From Thermoplasmatota archaeon (GTDB lineage: Archaea > Thermoplasmatota > E2 > DHVEG-1), in NCBI GenBank assembly GCA_022866015.1, contig JALHTX010000410.1, positions 1 through 5,713 on the forward strand: 5,713 nucleotides of DNA, given 5' to 3'. Under the pieces are notes generated by a model, which worked only from the letters and a program-made list of their open reading frames with translations, made no database searches and was not told the DNA's origin. Position 1 is the stretch's first letter. Every line of letters begins with the position of its first letter. Made by a program: the position numbers and the translations under genes. Positions 4,511 through 5,713 of the stretch are shown piece after piece.

Positions 4511-5713
4511 CTATCTATGGTATATTTTATAAAGTGTTGTTTTACGATTTGTACGGAAATACTGGAGTGTAAGAAACGCAAGTGTGGTACCAATAAAAAT
4601 GCCAAGAATCGCAAATATCTTGTCAAAGAATGAAATGTTAACTGACATTTGAATCGCAAAGGTTAACATGACAATTGTCATAGCACCGATAACATAACGG
4701 ATGATATAATCAGTTCGATCTCCACTTTCAAGTTTCAAAGCAGACGAGCGTTTCGTTGGCAATATACTAAAGTTTTGACATCTATCGCAGAACCATTTAT
4801 TGTTCCTTGGACTAAAACGCAAAGGATAATCACATTTAACACAATGGGGATGACGATAACTTGAGAGTTTCGTTTTTGTTTTCATATTTTTTTTAAACAA
4901 CGAAAATCCCATACTCCGCTTGAACAGAACAGGGCTAACAAAACAACTAGTAAAGATAAGAAGCAGGGTTGCTGTTTTTACTTGGTTAGCAAGAAAACCA
5001 CTAGGATCACCGAATATACCTCTATCAATCCCGGTTGAGACAATAATCAATGCAACTCCCATCACCGGCATCATACCGATGCCGACACTGATCGCGTCTC
5101 TGCGTTTAAATCCAGCAATTCGTGCACCGAATGAACTACCAATAAAATTTCCAAGCATAGCAAAAACAATAAACACAACAGAGAAGAGTAAGATAGACAT
5201 AATTTGATTTGATTGAAAAATAGCTAAAAAGTTAAAGCTTGCTCCGATCCATACGAAAAACAAAGGAACAAAAAATGTATACCCAATGGTTTTAACATAT
5301 TCAGCGACGACACCGGCCTGTGATGTTTTTTTGATAAAAAGACCAGCGATAAACGCTCCAATAATCGCAGTAAGACCCATATTCTCAGCAAACGCTGCAA
5401 ATAAAAAACAAATACAAAGGCCGCTTGTGAGCGCAATTGAAGCTGAATAACTTTTCGTACTCTTCTTTAGCATATACCGAACAACGAGAAAACCAATAAC
5501 AATGGTTACGAGGAAAAAGAGAGAAATTTGTAACAAGAGAACAAGTGAGTTACCGACACCAAACACCAAAGCAAAAAACACCATGGCAAGAACATCATTT
5601 ACAACCAATGCAGTACGTAGTGTTAGTCCAACATGAGACTCTAATAAATCAATATCTGTTAGAATTCTAAGGGCAATAGTTGTCGATGTTGCTAAAAAAA
5701 TCGTGCCAATAGC
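4511..5713 (-). CDS. CPA-type cation:proton antiporter with C-terminal zinc ribbon, 5' end beyond window
   Basis: The last 400 residues of a monovalent cation:proton antiporter (CPA2/NapA-KefB-like Na_H_Exchanger fold); the first helices lie beyond the right edge. The frame is open from 5713, so the TTG at 5608 is not a start. Counting from 5713: crossover region GTIFLATSTTIALRIL (3-18), ion-site helix VVNDVLAMV (37-45) with N39-D40, about eight further helices to 265 including GLTAIIGAFIAGLF (113-126) and FFVPLFFVWIGASF (147-160), then GIGMMPVMGVALII (211-224). After the transport domain a basic linker (270-289) leads to a zinc ribbon with C291, C294, C309 and C312 (C-x2-C-x14-C-x2-C), then two more helices near 336-358 and 361-385. 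The Asp-Asp pair usual in electrogenic CPA2 proteins is Asn-Asp here, which hints at electroneutral exchange. The ribbon on an antiporter is unusual and may sense metal or redox state or bind a partner. Confidence 0.9.
   Translation of the reverse strand, partial: AIGTIFLATSTTIALRILTDIDLLESHVGLTLRTALVVNDVLAMVFFALVFGVGNSLVLLLQISLFFLVTIVIGFLVVRYMLKKSTKSYSASIALTSGLCICFLFAAFAENMGLTAIIGAFIAGLFIKKTSQAGVVAEYVKTIGYTFFVPLFFVWIGASFNFLAIFQSNQIMSILLFSVVFIVFAMLGNFIGSSFGARIAGFKRRDAISVGIGMMPVMGVALIIVSTGIDRGIFGDPSGFLANQVKTATLLLIFTSCFVSPVLFKRSMGFSLFKKNMKTKTKLSSYRHPHCVKCDYPLRFSPRNNKWFCDRCQNFSILPTKRSSALKLESGDRTDYIIRYVIGAMTIVMLTFAIQMSVNISFFDKIFAILGIFIGTTLAFLTLQYFRTNRKTTLYKIYHR
4778..4843 (-). other. Zinc-ribbon coding segment within the antiporter
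   Basis: This segment codes for the four cysteines CVKC...CDRC with 14 residues between the pairs and an aromatic W-F just before the second pair. Tyr-Pro-Leu-Arg after the first knuckle and the W-F-C pattern resemble short ribbons that I recall at the ends of archaeal membrane proteins. It sits between the transport domain and two terminal helices, so it should lie on the cytoplasmic face if the preceding linker, rich in Lys and Arg, follows the positive-inside rule. Confidence 0.75.

Noticed and set aside
4366..4512. ATACT on both sides of the inverted-repeat element as a target-site duplication
   Set aside because: The copies are 7 bp and 1 bp from the arms, so they do not flank the element symmetrically; the region is AT-rich and five bases can recur by chance.
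4414..4659. Overlapping 81-codon minus and 63-codon plus ORFs across the inverted-repeat element and the antiporter 3' end
   Set aside because: Both run through the non-coding repeat into an out-of-frame reading of the antiporter; no motifs or supporting start signals.
4920..5436. ORFs of 95 codons (plus) and 70 codons (minus) within the antiporter
   Set aside because: Shadow frames of the conserved transport domain.
5606..5608. TTG as the start codon of the antiporter
   Set aside because: The frame stays open to the window edge and encodes conserved antiporter residues (GTIFLATS and following), so the gene starts outside the window.

Overview
This AT-rich 5.7 kb window carries almost only integral membrane proteins. 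It is probably archaeal. The reasons are the family mix (an HAE3-type RND transporter, an AglD/UPF0104 flippase-like protein, a COG2426-type small export protein), TATA-like promoter boxes, a GTG start with no Shine-Dalgarno site, bare oligo-T tracts at gene ends, and a WFC-x2-C style zinc ribbon of a kind I recall from archaeal membrane proteins. A thermoplasmatal or other euryarchaeal source is a guess from sequence style, not a demonstrated assignment.

Left edge (1-130, minus): the first 43 codons of a thioredoxin-reductase-like flavoprotein. Directly against its start codon, in the opposite orientation, begins an RND transporter (131/161-1786, plus) that lacks TM1, the first extracytoplasmic domain and TM2. 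The abrupt join inside a conserved protein looks like a rearrangement breakpoint or an assembly/amplification chimera. The RND remnant also has an internal duplication of about 48 residues in its surviving extracytoplasmic loop.

Middle (1829-4379): the RND gene converges on a UPF0104 flippase-like gene (1829-2902, minus). Upstream of that, on the same strand, lies a DedA/VTT-like protein (3051-3557, minus). Across a 216-bp intergenic region with promoter signals sits a divergent COG2426/PF06695-type protein (3774-4268, plus), followed almost without gap by a 35-codon ORF. The DedA-like and COG2426-like proteins are similar in size and share a KY-x-Y-x-GLF...IP signature, so they look like distant relatives placed back to back.

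Right part (4378-5713): a 129-bp element bounded by a perfect 17-bp inverted repeat fills the space between the 35-codon ORF and a convergent CPA-type cation:proton antiporter (4511 to the right edge, minus). The antiporter has an Asn-Asp pair where CPA2 proteins usually have Asp-Asp. After the transport domain it carries a C-x2-C-x14-C-x2-C zinc ribbon and two more membrane helices.

No single pathway can be proved from this window. A membrane/envelope theme (lipid or polyprenyl-carrier translocation, small-molecule export, ion homeostasis) is the most economical reading. I see no CRISPR array, tRNA, rRNA, transposase or defence gene.
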